From Coleofasciculus sp. S288 (GTDB lineage: Bacteria > Cyanobacteriota > Cyanobacteriia > Cyanobacteriales > Coleofasciculaceae), in the NCBI GenBank assembly GCA_020216575.1, contig JAIUYC010000420.1:1-5055 (forward strand): DNA of 5,055 bases. The letters run 5' to 3'. The notes under the pieces were generated by a model. The model searched no databases and was not told where the DNA came from. It saw only the letters and a list, made by a program, of their open reading frames with translations. The position numbers were made by a program, and so were the translations under genes. Shown piece after piece: positions 4,978-5,055 of this stretch. Positions within the stretch are counted from its first letter, which is position 1; each line of letters begins with the position of its first letter.

Positions 4978-4998
4978 CCCCCGTTTATAAAACGGGGG
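4978..4998. repeat. Perfect 9-bp GC-rich hairpin
   Basis: CCCCCGTTT (4978-4986) and AAACGGGGG (4990-4998) pair perfectly around ATA. No T-run follows on the plus strand (ATTCAGG) or the minus strand (AGTGGC), so it reads better as a transposon-end hairpin than as an intrinsic terminator for the upstream gene. Confidence 0.75.
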
Positions 4999-5007
4999 AT
5001 TCAGGCA

Positions 5008-5039
5008 TCAGACAGGGATTGCAGGCTGAGCCTGTCTGA
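5008..5039. repeat. Inverted repeat in the putative element end
   Basis: TCAGACAGG (5008-5016) and CCTGTCTGA (5031-5039) are a perfect 9-bp inverted repeat with a 14-base loop. GGGGAT (4995-5000) can pair with ATCCCC (5041-5046) outside it, and CAGGC (5022-5026) with GCCTG (5030-5034) as an alternative fold, so the segment can switch between structures. Confidence 0.65.
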
Positions 5040-5055
5040 CATCCCCTACGCCTAG

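Larger units (their letters stand above)
4968..5055 (-). mobile_element. Probable right end of an IS200/IS605-type (TnpB) element, truncated by the window
   Basis: On the minus strand this reads as a GC-rich hairpin, then GGGGGAGTGGCTCAA, ending at TCAA (4968-4971). In this family the right end carries a subterminal hairpin, and the model element IS608 is cleaved at TCAA. The segment also holds a second inverted repeat (5008-5016 with 5031-5039), consistent with a structured transposon end or the omega-RNA that overlaps it. One minus-strand frame, 5055 to a TGA at 5008-5010, could be the last residues of a TnpB-like protein, but this is too short to judge. A tnpB gene would lie to the right of the window. 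A stand-alone non-coding copy is equally possible. Confidence 0.4.

Noticed and set aside
4978..4998. Intrinsic terminator for the small membrane protein gene
   Set aside because: The hairpin is strong, but neither strand has a T-run after it; a transposon-end hairpin explains it better.

Overview
The window looks like chromosomal DNA of a cyanobacterium, probably a filamentous or large-genome type. The octamer GCGATCGC (HIP1, strongly over-represented in many cyanobacteria) occurs five times in 5 kb (232-239, 1502-1509, 4075-4082, 4330-4337, 4545-4552), whereas a random 5 kb sequence would rarely hold even one. The proteins also have a cyanobacterial flavour, and the intergenic DNA carries short GC-rich inverted repeats and TGACCCC tandem repeats of the kind seen in such genomes. 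No species can be named.

Left part, minus strand: the window opens inside the 5' end of pdhB (pyruvate dehydrogenase E1 beta; 1-152, cut by the window edge). Upstream of it on the same strand is an AT-richer family 2 glycosyltransferase gene (323-1108) that starts at TTG. A 451-bp gene-free stretch (1109-1559) then separates this minus-strand block from plus-strand genes. Its left half is AT-rich with possible divergent promoters. Its right half holds nested inverted repeats, a strong AGGAGG sequence and a long hairpin that covers the next start codon.

Central part, plus strand: a periplasmic adaptor (HlyD/MacA/YbhG-like; 1560-3014) is followed, after a 217-bp repeat-filled spacer, by a MacB/FtsX-type ABC permease (3232-4440). 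Together they suggest part of a tripartite efflux or export pump: the adaptor would bridge the inner-membrane permease to an outer-membrane TolC-like channel. The ATPase subunit such a pump needs is not encoded in the window. The adaptor's coiled-coil hairpin carries two 26-residue modules on each arm, placed symmetrically about the tip.

Right part: a small four-helix membrane protein of unknown function (4519-4920) follows. The window ends in a hairpin-rich segment (4968-5055) that resembles, on the minus strand, the right end of an IS200/IS605-type (TnpB-carrying) element.

Nothing here proves a new system. The best leads are the mirror-symmetric adaptor repeats, the start-codon hairpin with an overlapping out-of-frame ORF, the composite hairpin/TGACCCC array inside the transporter locus, and the possible TnpB-element end.
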